Source of the DNA: Phymatolithon calcareum
Taxonomy: Eukaryota; Rhodophyta; Florideophyceae; Hapalidiales
Reading direction: 5' to 3'
NCBI GenBank assembly: GCA_977006965.1
Contig: OZ345373.1
Span: 2,294,001 to 2,358,000 of the forward strand
Length of the DNA stretch: 64,000 nt
Shown here one piece after another: positions 23,926 through 34,524 of this stretch. Under the pieces are notes generated by a model that made no database searches, was not told the origin of the DNA, and saw only the letters and a list, made by a program, of their open reading frames with translations. The translations under genes and the position numbers were made by a program. Every line of letters starts with the position of its first letter. Position 1 is the first letter of the stretch.

Positions 23926-24303
23926 TTGTTCCTATTACATAGGACTAATGCCACGAATTTCCTGTTTACGAACAATGCGGCTTCGCCGTATAAGCCAAGA
24001 CACAAGAACTCTCAGTTCTTAATACCCGAAACAACTTCACTTCTTTTAAAGCCCCCATCGTTCTTTGCTACACCTGCCCCTCTTGTTCAAGATGAACAGG
24101 GATCGCAACTTCATGAGGTCGATTTCGTGCAAGAGGAGCAAGTTACAGTGTTCTTTAATATCGTCGGTTGCTTCTATCTTAAGAACATGAATATCAAACC
24201 CCGAATGCTTCTCATTAAGAAGACCCCTGTTTCTCTCGATGTTCCGCTTTCAAAAAACTCAGAACAGATATTCTCATATAGCGATAATCATGCGTTTCAA
24301 TAA
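23926..24303 (+). CDS. Possible C-terminal continuation of the 189-aa protein
   Basis: In the same frame as the preceding ORF, two codons beyond its TAA, and open for 125 codons to TAA. It has no ATG near its start. It contains VDFVQEEQVTVFFNIVGCFYLK and a basic IKPRMLLIKKTP segment. I do not recognise it. Treat it as the second half of one broken or recoded gene unless expression shows otherwise. Confidence 0.35.
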   Translation: MFLLHRTNATNFLFTNNAASPYKPRHKNSQFLIPETTSLLLKPPSFFATPAPLVQDEQGSQLHEVDFVQEEQVTVFFNIVGCFYLKNMNIKPRMLLIKKTPVSLDVPLSKNSEQIFSYSDNHAFQ

Positions 24304-25700
24304 AATTGTAAGAATGGCGTACAATTTGGAAGTTGAAAGTCGCGCTGTACACTTTCTTAAGAAAGTTGTAGAAAGAGGAAAGAAGAGCGGGTATCTGATA
24401 CTTTAAGAGTGCTTGTATCAGTTCCTTTAGTGTATTTGAAGAGCTGAAGTTGGGTGGGCGGTTGAATTGGTAGGGTTCACAGTGCTGATGTTGTGCTTGT
24501 GCAGGTTTTGTATTGTGTTGGTGGTGTTATGGCCAGTGATAAATGAGCGAGACATAGAATAGATAAACCGAAGTGAGATTGAGGCGAATGCGAGTGGAAG
24601 TGAGTATGAGTTATATGAGCGACAATGGCTAGACATGGCCCGTGCCTACAAAATGCTAGTTGAATTAAAGGTGTCCTAATGACTCTGGAGCCATATGAAA
24701 ACTAAGAGTTCTCGAAGTCGCACGATTTGATGGTTGGTCGAGTCCATGTCGTGAGTGAAAGCTTGAGATTCTTTTACACCCGCGACAGTACTGTCTCGGC
24801 GTACGCCCGGCAGCATGGTTGCGATAATAAAAGTCAACAATAGCATGAAAAGAAGAGCTGTTACCAGGGGGAGCACACCAGTGGAAATCAATGTTGAATG
24901 TAGATGACCAGCACAAGCCCATTGACATACACAGTTTCTGAATGGATATCTGTCATCGGAACCTATTCGTATTATAAGAAACATTTACTTCACGAAACCT
25001 AAAAAATGGTTTATTCAAAAATGCGAAATCTAGACTTTTGAGCCCAGCCGAAAAAGTTTTAAAATTAGTCGTACTGTCCTTCACAGTCTACAAGCTGGGA
25101 GGCAGCAACTGAAGAAGGTTTTTCTGTATATTCGTAAGACTAGGACGCACTGAATTTTATTTAGAAATATATTTGAATCGGAAAGATTTACTGTGCTATC
25201 ACTCTTGCGGTAGAGTTGTACACATGCGCCATTGATGAAGGCGAATACGTAAATGCAATGAGAATATCACCATGGAATTCGACAACAATGGAAGAAGAAG
25301 TTGGATGGCGTTGTTCCACTTCCATGAAATGTTCCAACAAATTAGGAATGAGCATCAACCTAATTCTGAAACTTGATATCACTTCTGATATTATGCCTCA
25401 AACCTTGATATAATAACAATTACAGTTATCTGTCTGCCAGTAAAGTAGTTTCTCCATAGTCATTCTCTGACACGTGTGATAGGACAGAAAAGTCTTCGAA
25501 TAATCAACGATTTTGCCTGTTTAAATGGGGAATACGTACGCAAAACTGCTATGAAACCATGGATGTCATTAAATTACAGTAGTTGATATCGGACTGGAAA
25601 TCTTGATATACTTTGATACTGCCAAAATCAGCTTGATAATCAATATTCGAAAACTTACCGGAAACATCACATCGCTGAGATTTTAGCATAAGAAGTTTTA
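24304..25700. other. No supported gene
   Basis: The only item of note is a minus-strand frame at 24676-24984 with one strongly hydrophobic stretch near 24860-24810 (LPLVTALLFMLLLTFIIATML), which could be an exon of a membrane protein. It has no recognisable partner exons. Confidence 0.3.
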
Positions 25701-25817
25701 AAAACGACATCATCCTTCAGAATTCCTGAAAGGTACACTTTCACCGCTGACAAAATCTTATTTCAAGCATGATTGTATCAGTTAATTTATTTCAAAACAT
25801 CTTGAAATTTTAATCCC
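25701..25817 (+). repeat. 117-bp direct repeat, first member
   Basis: This matches 25869-25985 at an offset of 168 bp; I saw one mismatch. The 51 bp between them are unrelated. Confidence 0.92.
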
Positions 25818-25868
25818 TTCTTTCCAATCATAAATCGTCTAAAAAGTCCTCTGGCATACGATTTTATG

Positions 25869-25985
25869 AAAACGACATCATCCTTCAGAATTCCAGAAAG
25901 GTACACTTTCACCGCTGACAAAATCTTATTTCAAGCATGATTGTATCAGTTAATTTATTTCAAAACATCTTGAAATTTTAATCCC
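25869..25985 (+). repeat. 117-bp direct repeat, second member
   Basis: Second member of the pair beginning at 25701. Confidence 0.92.
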
Positions 25986-26142
25986 CTTAGTGTACCAATC
26001 AGATGTTCAGAATGGCGAATTTTTGGCCAATCCATTGTGAAGAAAATAGTTTTATCCAATAAGGATGCGAGGAATGCAGTGCTGATTGGCTGTTTATGGC
26101 TCCTTACATGGCTTCTTACACGGCGCACCCGCATCACTTAGA

Positions 26143-26222
26143 ATACCATAACCTAAAGTTATGGAACTAAAGTTATGGAATTGGTGGGCTCACTCGCTCG
26201 CACGGTACCATAACTTTTTTTT
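26143..26222. repeat. Inverted and direct TAAAGTTATGG motifs
   Basis: CCATAACCTAAAGTTATGG is near-palindromic. The motif recurs as ACTAAAGTTATGG and, inverted, as GGTACCATAACTTT. The same CGCxxGTACCATAACTTT string occurs in the 4303-bp unit near 3580. This is perhaps a transposon terminus shared by both places. Confidence 0.45.
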
Positions 26223-26382
26223 AAGTCAAGACAACTCATTGATTGTTTAATTTCTACTATTGAATTGAAAATGATAATAATTTGTACTTCGTCGTTTATT
26301 CTCTACTTTTCAAAATAGAAGTATTTTGTAATTAGTTGGTAGCTTTTTACTATCGAAAATGATTGTACTTGGTAATAGTAGA

Positions 26383-26890
26383 GTGCACCATGCCGAAAGG
26401 TTTGCCTTATGCCTGGTTACACGGAAGAAGTACCTTGAGTTAGCAGAGGAATACCAAGGAACGGAAGAAGATCTGGAGTAGGTATCGAAGGATATCGGAC
26501 ATCTCAGAGGCGAGGAACACCTTAACGATGCTTTGCAACAAGCGGAGGAAGGAATGGTATCTAAAATGCAACGCATAGAGGAGACGACAATAATGTAGAA
26601 TTTCTAAGAGTAGGGACGGACTGTTAAAATCCCGATTGACGAGCCGATTGAACTTCCAGTAGTGTTATAAGGGACAGAGCTGCGCGGTTGAGATGTCTGA
26701 GACTTCTTTTCAACAGAGCTCCTTTGTCGAGAAAATCAGTTCGTGCGAAGTACTTCTGGACTGGTGCTGTGCTTGAGCCTGTTGTTCTTCAAAGCATACT
26801 CCGGTCTTTGAAGATGGACCAAGAAACAGAGCACTAATGCAAAAGACTTACTCGAGGCTCACAGGAAGAGAAATTCCAATGGAAAAGATA
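26383..26890 (+). mobile_element. LINE family A 3' fragment, degenerate
   Basis: Translation in shifting frames gives HHAERFALCLVTRKKYLEL, EEDLE*VSKDIGHL, GRTVKIPID and LRCLRLLFNRAPLSRKS, matching the C-terminal region of the intact fragment at 37044-38012. Stops and frameshifts are present. Confidence 0.8.
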
Positions 26891-27789
26891 TTTGGAGCCT
26901 ATGAGAGAGGTGAAGGTCGAAGACAGTGAGAAGCTTCAATCAGCAGATATCTCCCATAACCGGGGTAGAGCCTGTTTGTATTCCGGCTTCAGCACAATAT
27001 TCCGTCCCCAATCGGACAAACAGCCAACGCAAGGCATCAAAATCTCACCCTCCCCGCCATTCCGATGCCACATCGGCTGAGAACGGAGCAAAGAATGGCG
27101 CTCCATGCAGTGCGATGGCACCGGTACCGAATAACTCCGTGGAAGGGAAAGATGGCGAAATATACGGACGCACCCACATGAAGGTGAAACTTAAGAGGGA
27201 ATAGTTGCATTCGCCATGAGAACAAGCCCACCTCAATCCTGCTCTCTCTACGCCGACCCGCCCCGACCGGTATATGGAAAAGCATTGTTGCTAGTGTTAT
27301 GTTAGCACTGAATGTTAGAACCCGTCTCCGTCCAACTTGCTCGAAGCTCACGCCGGTTATTAAGGTTGTCGCGATTACTGTCGGGAGTGCGGGAGCAAGA
27401 CTGCAAGTAGGGACACAGGCTAGGGAAAAGAAAATATGTCAATCTCCGCTCCGCAGCTGATAACGCTGCTAAGATCCGAGCTATGAAGCGTGCGGGTGTC
27501 ACTCTGTTTCTTCCGTCAACGATATTTCCACTACAATGGATGTCGTACTTGTTGTACAGCCAAATAGTGCGCCCATGAGGATCTTTTGGGACACTGGAGA
27601 CACTTCATCCCATAATTACGCGCACATACTGAACGGAAAGTTCTGCGAAAAGTTCTGTGCAGGGGAATATTAAGGGAATTCGCCTGGTCTGTACCATGGC
27701 CAAAACGCAAACTGCATGCAATCCGCCAGGCCTGTAGTATTGCCCGCCTCCCGTTGCATGCTTCTAGATCTTCTGCCTTGTTGGACTAG

Positions 27790-27967
27790 TAGTACAGTGC
27801 ACCATGCCGAAAGGTTCGCCTTAACCTTGGTAACACGGAAGAAGTACACTGAGCTCGCAGAAGAATACAAAGGAATAGAAGAAGATCTGGAGAAGTTATC
27901 GAAGGATGTCGGACATCTCAAAGACGAAGAGCACATTAGCGACTTATCGCAGAGGAAATGCGATTGA
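27790..27967 (+). mobile_element. LINE family A fragment (short)
   Basis: HHAERFALTLVTRKKYTEL through EDLEKLSKDVGHLKDEEHI matches the same region as the 26383 fragment, then sequence similarity ends. Confidence 0.75.
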
Positions 27968-28740
27968 GAAATCTCGCTCGCTTATGCCCAAGTCTAAGCT
28001 TAATTTGAGTGAAAACTCTTCTGTACTTCCGCTGCTTAATTGTAAAACACGACCGAATTGAATGTTGGTCATTTGTTTGGCACAAAGAGCGCAGATGAGC
28101 GTTTGATACCACTTTCGATCTTTTTGTTTCAGCTACAATAGTTCATTGGTTTCCTTCCTGTTCTTAAATTTTTTAAAAATACAATTGGCAACATGAAAAC
28201 AAGGCAGCGGATATGGTACCAGATGCAATTGAGGGCAGGTCTGTCAAGGTCGTCCCGTTCGGTGATGTCCGGTTGAGAGACTGACTAGAATGAGAGTGGG
28301 ATAATCGTCCTTATGGCCTAGGTGCGCTTATCCGGGGCGATTGCGGTAGCGGCCGCAAAGGCGAGAGCGCTACCGCGGTAATAACTCCTTTGTAAAGATT
28401 CAGGGGGTGTAATGAGGTGTACTCCTTGTCTTGACTTCCTTGTTCTATCTATCCTACTACCTCTTAAAGGCAAGTCCTCCCTCTTGGTATTCTACTTTTG
28501 TATCTACATTGGGTTAAGACTACTTGTGGCGTGTGGCAACCTCTTCAGGAACATTGACTGCATCCCGTTTTGGGGCACAGGAATATGCATGTGCTCTTTT
28601 CGGGTACCGTGCATACCCTCGATTCAAGTGCATCCACATGAACTTGGAGTACACTGAAGTACACTGAAGATAGCGCTCCCGATGTTACTCTCGATGTACT
28701 TGAATGAACCGACAGCGAATGAATGGTTATTCCCCTTATG
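27968..28740. other. No gene seen; one GC-rich hairpin
   Basis: GCGGTAGCG (28343) and CGCTACCGC (28368) can pair around a short loop. No reading frame is convincing. Confidence 0.4.
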
Positions 28741-28830
28741 GGGCTAGCAAGCTGTGCTTCTATTTTTACATCTACAGTACTTTGATAGTACAAGCAGGCT
28801 TCTTCTCTGCCTGTCGCTCGTCATTAGACG
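28735..28830 (+). repeat. Dispersed repeat, also at 36608-36735
   Basis: Both copies share TATTCCCCT(T)ATGGGGCTA, GTGCTTCTATTTTTACATCT and CTTCTTCTCTGCCTG. Family unknown. Confidence 0.75.
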
Positions 28831-29065
28831 ATTACACCCAAAGCAACTTCGGTGGTCCCACGTTTCGCGAGCTCATGTGAACGACCAGAAGCTAATCTTT
28901 ACTGATTTCAAGACACAAAGCAATGGGAATTACGCTATCAAATGCACACAAGACACCAAGCAAAGGAAATTACGCTCTCAAATGCACACAATTTACCTCC
29001 TCTCTCTCCTTGTGTTACTGCTTCTCGCAGCAGGAAGTAGATCAAGACAACGGCTAGATGGCTTA

Positions 29066-29380
29066 TCAACGCCTGCGAAGAGAAGAAAGACTGTCGTTCG
29101 GAATGCCCATGGCGCGAGAATTAGAATAGCTTCCGGGTCCACGGCGAACGCATCCTATGTAGTTGGGGTGTTGGCAAATTTCCCAATTGCCACTCGTAAT
29201 CCGCATCGACGACGCTACGTCGTTGAAAGCGAACTGGTTCATGTTGGCGACGTTGGTCGTGAATGTCTTGGTCCTGCCTCTAAAGTCGCTGTGCTCATAT
29301 AAAATCACACTAGCAAAAGATGGTCCGATCGCGACGACGAGAAGCATCAGGGTTGGGAGCAAGGATTTGGTGAAAGCCAT
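29066..29380 (-). CDS. Secreted single-domain beta/gamma-crystallin, left-arm copy
   Basis: 104 aa. Signal peptide at residues 1-23 (MAFTKSLLPTLMLLVVAIGPSFA). The remainder is one beta/gamma-crystallin domain of two Greek keys: ILYEHSDFRG (26-35) and WEICQHPNYIG (66-76) are the key-opening motifs. NDVASS (53-58) and NDSLSS (95-100) fit the N/D-N/D-x-x-S/T-S calcium clamp, so it probably binds two calcium ions outside the cell. The gene is intronless. A TATTTATG on its strand about 105 bp upstream may be its TATA box. It is the inverted partner of the gene at 34020; the predicted proteins are the same in the mature part. The longer open frame upstream of this ATG differs between arms and is taken as 5' UTR. 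Confidence 0.85.
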   Translation of the reverse strand: MAFTKSLLPTLMLLVVAIGPSFASVILYEHSDFRGRTKTFTTNVANMNQFAFNDVASSMRITSGNWEICQHPNYIGCVRRGPGSYSNSRAMGIPNDSLSSLRRR

Positions 29381-30789
29381 ATTGCAGGTGAGAGCGATGG
29401 TTGGTGAAAGGTATGCTGGTGAGAGGTGACTGTACTGCCAGATGCTGATGGTAGTGGTGAGGAAGTGGGGTACGGCTTGGACATAAATAAGGATTCGCAC
29501 GACGCTTTATGATCTAAAGATCTCCGAGCAACTTCGTATTCGAGCTGCAAAGGCAGATGGCTGCACTGGTCAGACACGCTGTAGATCCGGATTCAGTGAC
29601 TTCCGCAAGGTGCACTTGGTCAGAACCTACGTAGGTCCAGATGCAGTAACGTTTGCAAGATGCGATAGTCTGCTGGGTCAAATGCCTTAGGTCTTAAAAT
29701 AGTTACTTCGGCAGGAGTGGCCAAGCAATGATAGACTGTGGATAGTGCCTCGGCTTCGTGTGTGCGTTCCTGGATCGGGTTTCGGCGTTTGCACAATGTT
29801 CCTGGCGGTCGACTTAATGGAATAATATAAGAATTACGCCTCGTCTTAAGAGGAGGCTTAACTCTGAACTAATGACCGTTAAAGTGAGAAGCTAGGAAGA
29901 GCGCATTAGATTTTAAAACAGCGCAGGTCGATCGACGACACGACGCGAGTAACACGATCAGCAACGAGCGGTGTCTGATATGGATGGATGGATATGCTCT
30001 CGTTGTCTATTTAGCACCTGAGAGGGGTGTCTGATATGCAGGAACTCAGAATCGATGCGAGATCAAGGATGATCAAGTGTCGAGTCTTTTAATAGGCTCA
30101 ACCAGAATAATCTCAACCCCAAACATGCATGTATGCAGGCGAGGGCGAAATTGACAGCTTGTTGGAGCGGCAAACGGCGTGTCACATCAAAACAGTGAGG
30201 TGCCAACAAAGGCAGCTAGTGGATACAGAAGAAGACGACGGACGTCAGTTTGCCACGTGAATCTACTACTATGATAGAAGAAGAAGAAAGGTAGATTTTT
30301 ATGTAAAAGTTACCAACGCATCTGATGACGCTTGGGACAACTTTCCTAGTGCCAAAAGGTCTACTATGATAGAAGAAAGAAAGAAGAAAAGTAGATTTTT
30401 ATTTAAAAGTTTACCAACGCATCAGGTGACGCTGGGGGCAACTTTTTGAGTGCCAAGAAAATTTTGCTTGATGCTGTCCGGTGACTACTACAGTACTATG
30501 ATACGTTGAACATGAAAGTACTTTTTACTTCCGCTAGAAGGTATGACACTTGAATGGTCCTAAGTATCAGTCACCGGGGTCCGGAGGCCAGGCCTCTGGA
30601 CGTTCGGTCCTAGGTCTCCGTGCATTGATTGCCAGGCTCACGTATTCGTGTATGGCGCACGTAATCTATAGTGTCTTTCGCGAGGAGGCTTCTAAGAGGA
30701 GGGACACGTTGAATCTATTAGCGTCCATGATGAACACTGATCCGCAGTACAGCAACAAGGTTAAGTTGTAGCACTGCAGCTCGAGAGTT

Positions 30790-31100
30790 GGTGGAAATGG
30801 AAGATCCCTTTCGACTGCCGGTAGACATTCCAGTAATCCTTCGACTGCCAAGGTTACGGTACAGACTACAAGCTCTCAAATTGGCACGCGAGCGCGTGCC
30901 CTGAAAAGCCCAACATAGCTAGAGCACAGATTCGGATACAAGGTTCCACAGTACCTGTCCACACTGAAAAACAGGTTGAGCAAGATCTTTCTCAATGGCC
31001 AGGAAATAACTGATGCAGAACGCGCCCTAGATGAATTGACCTGGTTTTGCATCTAGCTGAATTTGGAGATGTTAGGAGATTAACGTGGACACAATTTGCC
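30790..31100 (+). mobile_element. LINE family B 3' remnant in the left arm
   Basis: MEDPFRLPVDIPVILRLPRLRYRLQALKLA matches the conserved C-terminal module of the LINE tails at 40272-40607 and 41967-42440. Stops interrupt it. Its mirror copy is at 32300-32610. Confidence 0.65.
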
Positions 31101-31422
31101 AATGTGAAGACGTAAGCACAATTGACGTTGAGCAGCAACAATCAGCGAAGCCGTACGGTGTAATTGATCATTAAGTTAGTGTTGCAGGGAAGAGCAGATA
31201 TGATACCGAGGGCTCTCTAATAAGAAAACGTTTTTTGCAATAAAAAGCACCCCGAATACCACTATGACCATAGCACATTCCTTTCAATCACTTCATCTGC
31301 GGATAATGATTTCATTCCGCGGGCCTGTTTCTCGAAAGTGAGAATTTGCAAGCATTAAACATAAATCATCAAACATCTGTTTCCAACTACTGTACTGCAC
31401 ACTCAAAGTGGTACTGTAGAGG

Positions 31423-31580
31423 TATTTTGTTGAGATTGGCAGTAAGAAAAAGAAGTCGTTCAGGGGAGGTGCAAGATGACCGATGGATGCGGGGATGAAA
31501 ACAAAGTTGCGACACAAACTGGAGCCAAAAATATCATCGCGTGGCACTCTGTCACAAAATCCTTGCTGTCAACCTTGATT
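31423..31580 (+). repeat. 158-bp direct repeat in the spacer, first member
   Basis: This matches 31885-32042 at an offset of 462 bp with a few mismatches; both contain GACCGATGGATGCGGGGATG. Confidence 0.9.
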
Positions 31581-31584
31581 AATC

Positions 31585-31765
31585 TGCAACGACTTTCCGA
31601 TATTAAAAAAGAGATGCTGGAAATGGCAGTTGAGACTGTCCAAAGAAAATTTTTTGTCCGCAGTCAACTAATGAAATGAAAACTTAAGCGAAGGATTATA
31701 GCGACACGAAAAGTCTCTCAGGTGCAATGATACTTGACAAAGGGAGCTTCAAATAAACAGAAATC
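31585..31765 (+). repeat. Dispersed repeat, also at 53957-54125
   Basis: Shared blocks include CGACTTTCCGATATT, GCGAAGGATT(A/G)TAGCG, CGAAAAGTCTCTC and GGGAGCTTCAA. The two copies have diverged by small indels. Confidence 0.8.
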
Positions 31766-31884
31766 CAATCCTTGATTCATTTCCTCGCCCTATCGGTCCG
31801 TTTCCTGTAACCCTAGCTTTTCTCTATGAACACCGCATAGCCCCTCATGATGGAATCCCTTGCAATGCAAAACCCTGAAGAATG

Positions 31885-32042
31885 TATTTTGTTGAGATTG
31901 GCAGTAAGAAAAAGAATTCGTTCAGGGGAGGTGCAAGATGACCGATGGATGCGGGGATGAAAACAAAGTTGCGACACCAACTGGTGCCAAAAATATCATC
32001 GCGTGGCACTCTGTCACAAAATCCTTTCTGTCAAAATTGATT
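31885..32042 (+). repeat. 158-bp direct repeat in the spacer, second member
   Basis: Second member of the pair beginning at 31423. Confidence 0.9.
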
Positions 32043-32299
32043 TGTCAGTTGCTACCTTCCAGTGTGTAGACCGTTGAAACCTACCGCCTTCCATAGGCGG
32101 TGGGGAAGTTGATTGAAAGGAATGTGCTATGGTCATAGTGGTATTCGGGGTGCTTTTTATTGCAAAAAACGTTTTCTTATTAGAGAGCCCTCGGTATCAT
32201 ATCTGCTCTTCCCTGCAACACTAACTTAATGATCAATTACACCGTACGGCTTCGCTGATTGTTGCTGCTCAACGTCAATTGTGCTTACGTCTTCACATT

Positions 32300-32610
32300 G
32301 GCAAATTGTGTCCACGTTAATCTCCTAACATCTCCAAATTCAGCTAGATGCAAAACCAGGTCAATTCATCTAGGGCGCGTTCTGCATCAGTTATTTCCTG
32401 GCCATTGAGAAAGATCTTGCTCAACCTGTTTTTCAGTGTGGACAGGTACTGTGGAACCTTGTATCCGAATCTGTGCTCTAGCTATGTTGGGCTTTTCAGG
32501 GCACGCGCTCGCGTGCCAATTTGAGAGCTTGTAGTCTGTACCGTAACCTTGGCAGTCGAAGGATTACTGGAATGTCTACCGGCAGTCGAAAGGGATCTTC
32601 CATTTCCACC
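32300..32610 (-). mobile_element. LINE family B 3' remnant in the right arm
   Basis: Mirror copy of the fragment at 30790-31100, with the same stops. Confidence 0.65.
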
Positions 32611-34019
32611 AACTCTCGAGCTGCAGTGCTACAACTTAACCTTGTTGCTGTACTGCGGATCAGTGTTCATCATGGACGCTAATAGATTCAACGTGTCCCT
32701 CCTCTTAGAAGCCTCCTCGCGAAAGACACTATAGATTACGTGCGCCATACACGAATACGTGAGCCTGGCAATCAATGCACGGAGACCTAGGACCGAACGT
32801 CCAGAGGCCTGGCCTCCGGACCCCGGTGACTGATACTTAGGACCATTCAAGTGTCATACCTTCTAGCGGAAGTAAAAAGTACTTTCATGTTCAACGTATC
32901 ATAGTACTGTAGTAGTCACCGGACAGCATCAAGCAAAATTTTCTTGGCACTCAAAAAGTTGCCCCCAGCGTCACCTGATGCGTTGGTAAACTTTTAAATA
33001 AAAATCTACTTTTCTTCTTTCTTTCTTCTATCATAGTAGACCTTTTGGCACTAGGAAAGTTGTCCCAAGCGTCATCAGATGCGTTGGTAACTTTTACATA
33101 AAAATCTACCTTTCTTCTTCTTCTATCATAGTAGTAGATTCACGCGGCAAACTGACGTCCGTCGTCTTCTTCTGTATCCACTAGCTGCCTTTGTTGGCAC
33201 CTCACTGTTTTGATGTGACACGCCGTTTGCCGCTCCAACAAGCTGTCAATTTCGCCCTCGCCTGCATACATGCATGTTTGGGGTTGAGATTATTCTGGTT
33301 GAGCCTATTAAAAGACTCGACACTTGATCATCCTTGATCTCGCATCGATTCTGAGTTCCTGCATATCAGACACCCCTCTCAGGTGCTAAATAGACAACGA
33401 GAGCATATCCATCCATCCATATCAGACACCGCTCGTTGCTGATCGTGTTACTCGCGTCGTGTCGTCGATCGACCTGCGCTGTTTTAAAATCTAATGCGCT
33501 CTTCCTAGCTTCTCACTTTAACGGTCATTAGTTCAGAGTTAAGCCTCCTCTTAAGACGAGGCGTAATTCTTATATTATTCCATTAAGTCGACCGCCAGGA
33601 ACATTGTGCAAACGCCGAAACCCGATCCAGGAACGCACACACGAAGCCGAGGCACTATTCACAGTCTATCATTGCTTGGCCACTCCTGCCGAAGTAACTA
33701 TTTTAAGACCTAAGGCATTTGACCCAGCAGACTATCGCATCTTGCAAACGTTACTGCATCTGGACCTACGTAGGTTCTGACCAAGTGCACCTTGCGGAAG
33801 TCACTGAATCCGGATCTACAGCGTGTCTGACCAGTGCAGCCATCTGCCTTTGCAGCTCGAATACGAAGTTGCTCGGAGATCTTTAGATCATAAAGCGTCG
33901 TGCGAATCATTATTTATGTCCAAGCCGTACCCCACTTCCTCACCACTACCATCAGCATCTGGCAGTACAGTCACCTCTCACCAGCATACCTTTCACCAAC
34001 CATCGTTCTCACCTGCAAT

Positions 34020-34334
34020 ATGGCTTTCACCAAATCCTTGCTCCCAACCCTGATGCTTCTCGTCGTCGCGATCGGACCATCTTTTGCTAGTGTGATTTTA
34101 TATGAGCACAGCGACTTTAGAGGCAGGACCAAGACATTCACGACCAACGTCGCCAACATGAACCAGTTCGCTTTCAACGACGTAGCGTCGTCGATGCGGA
34201 TTACGAGTGGCAATTGGGAAATTTGCCAACACCCCAACTACATAGGATGCGTTCGCCGTGGACCCGGAAGCTATTCTAATTCTCGCGCCATGGGCATTCC
34301 GAACGACAGTCTTTCTTCTCTTCGCAGGCGTTGA
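34020..34334 (+). CDS. Secreted single-domain beta/gamma-crystallin, right-arm copy
   Basis: Same 104-aa protein as at 29066-29380: signal peptide 1-23, two Greek keys and two calcium-clamp motifs (53-58 and 95-100). The ATG at 34020 is chosen because it opens a clear signal peptide and is conserved in the third family member. The coding sequence ends TGA-TAA. The flanks (33270-34585) also match the third copy's region at 42594-44069, so this arm or its ancestor was the source or sister of that duplication. One transcript start may lie near 33935, downstream of TATTTATG at 33909. Confidence 0.87.
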   Translation: MAFTKSLLPTLMLLVVAIGPSFASVILYEHSDFRGRTKTFTTNVANMNQFAFNDVASSMRITSGNWEICQHPNYIGCVRRGPGSYSNSRAMGIPNDSLSSLRRR

Positions 34335-34524
34335 TAAGCCATCTAGCCGTTGTCTTGATTTACTTCCTGCTGCGAGAAGCAGTAACACAAGGAGAGAGAG
34401 GAGGTAAATTGTGTGCATTTGAGAGCGTAATTTCCTTTGCTTGGTGTCTTGTGTGCATTTGATAGCGTAATTCCCATTGCTTGGTGTCTTGAAATCAGTA
34501 AAGTTTAGTTGCCATATTTTCACA

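Larger units (their letters stand above)
28897..31290 (+). repeat. Large inverted repeat, left arm (2394 bp)
   Basis: Position x here pairs with 63400-x in the right arm (32110-34503). The arms differ at only scattered bases (for example near 29463 against 33909, and 30252 against 33145). They are therefore two real, slightly diverged copies and not a simple read-back of one molecule. Each arm carries a crystallin gene, a LINE family B remnant and short repeats ending in CTTCTTCTT. Confidence 0.97.
31291..32109. other. Spacer of the large inverted repeat (819 bp)
   Basis: The spacer separates the two arms. It contains a 158-bp direct repeat (31423 and 31885) and a segment (31585-31765) that recurs at 53957-54125. 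A 67-codon frame at 31476-31679 starts at an ATG (MTDGCGDENK) but is not recognised. Confidence 0.9.
32110..34503 (-). repeat. Large inverted repeat, right arm (2394 bp)
   Basis: Mirror of 28897-31290. Similarity stops at 34503 on the outer side. The inner boundary is at 32110, where the arms diverge after TTTCAATCA. Confidence 0.97.

Noticed and set aside
24676-24984. Minus-strand frame with one hydrophobic segment
   Set aside because: No start in good context, no partner exons and no motif. A single hydrophobic run in a 102-codon frame is not enough.
28897-34503. The large inverted repeat as a pure sequencing foldback artefact
   Set aside because: The arms differ at scattered bases, and the spacer and outer flanks are distinct. 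A single-molecule foldback would give matching arms.
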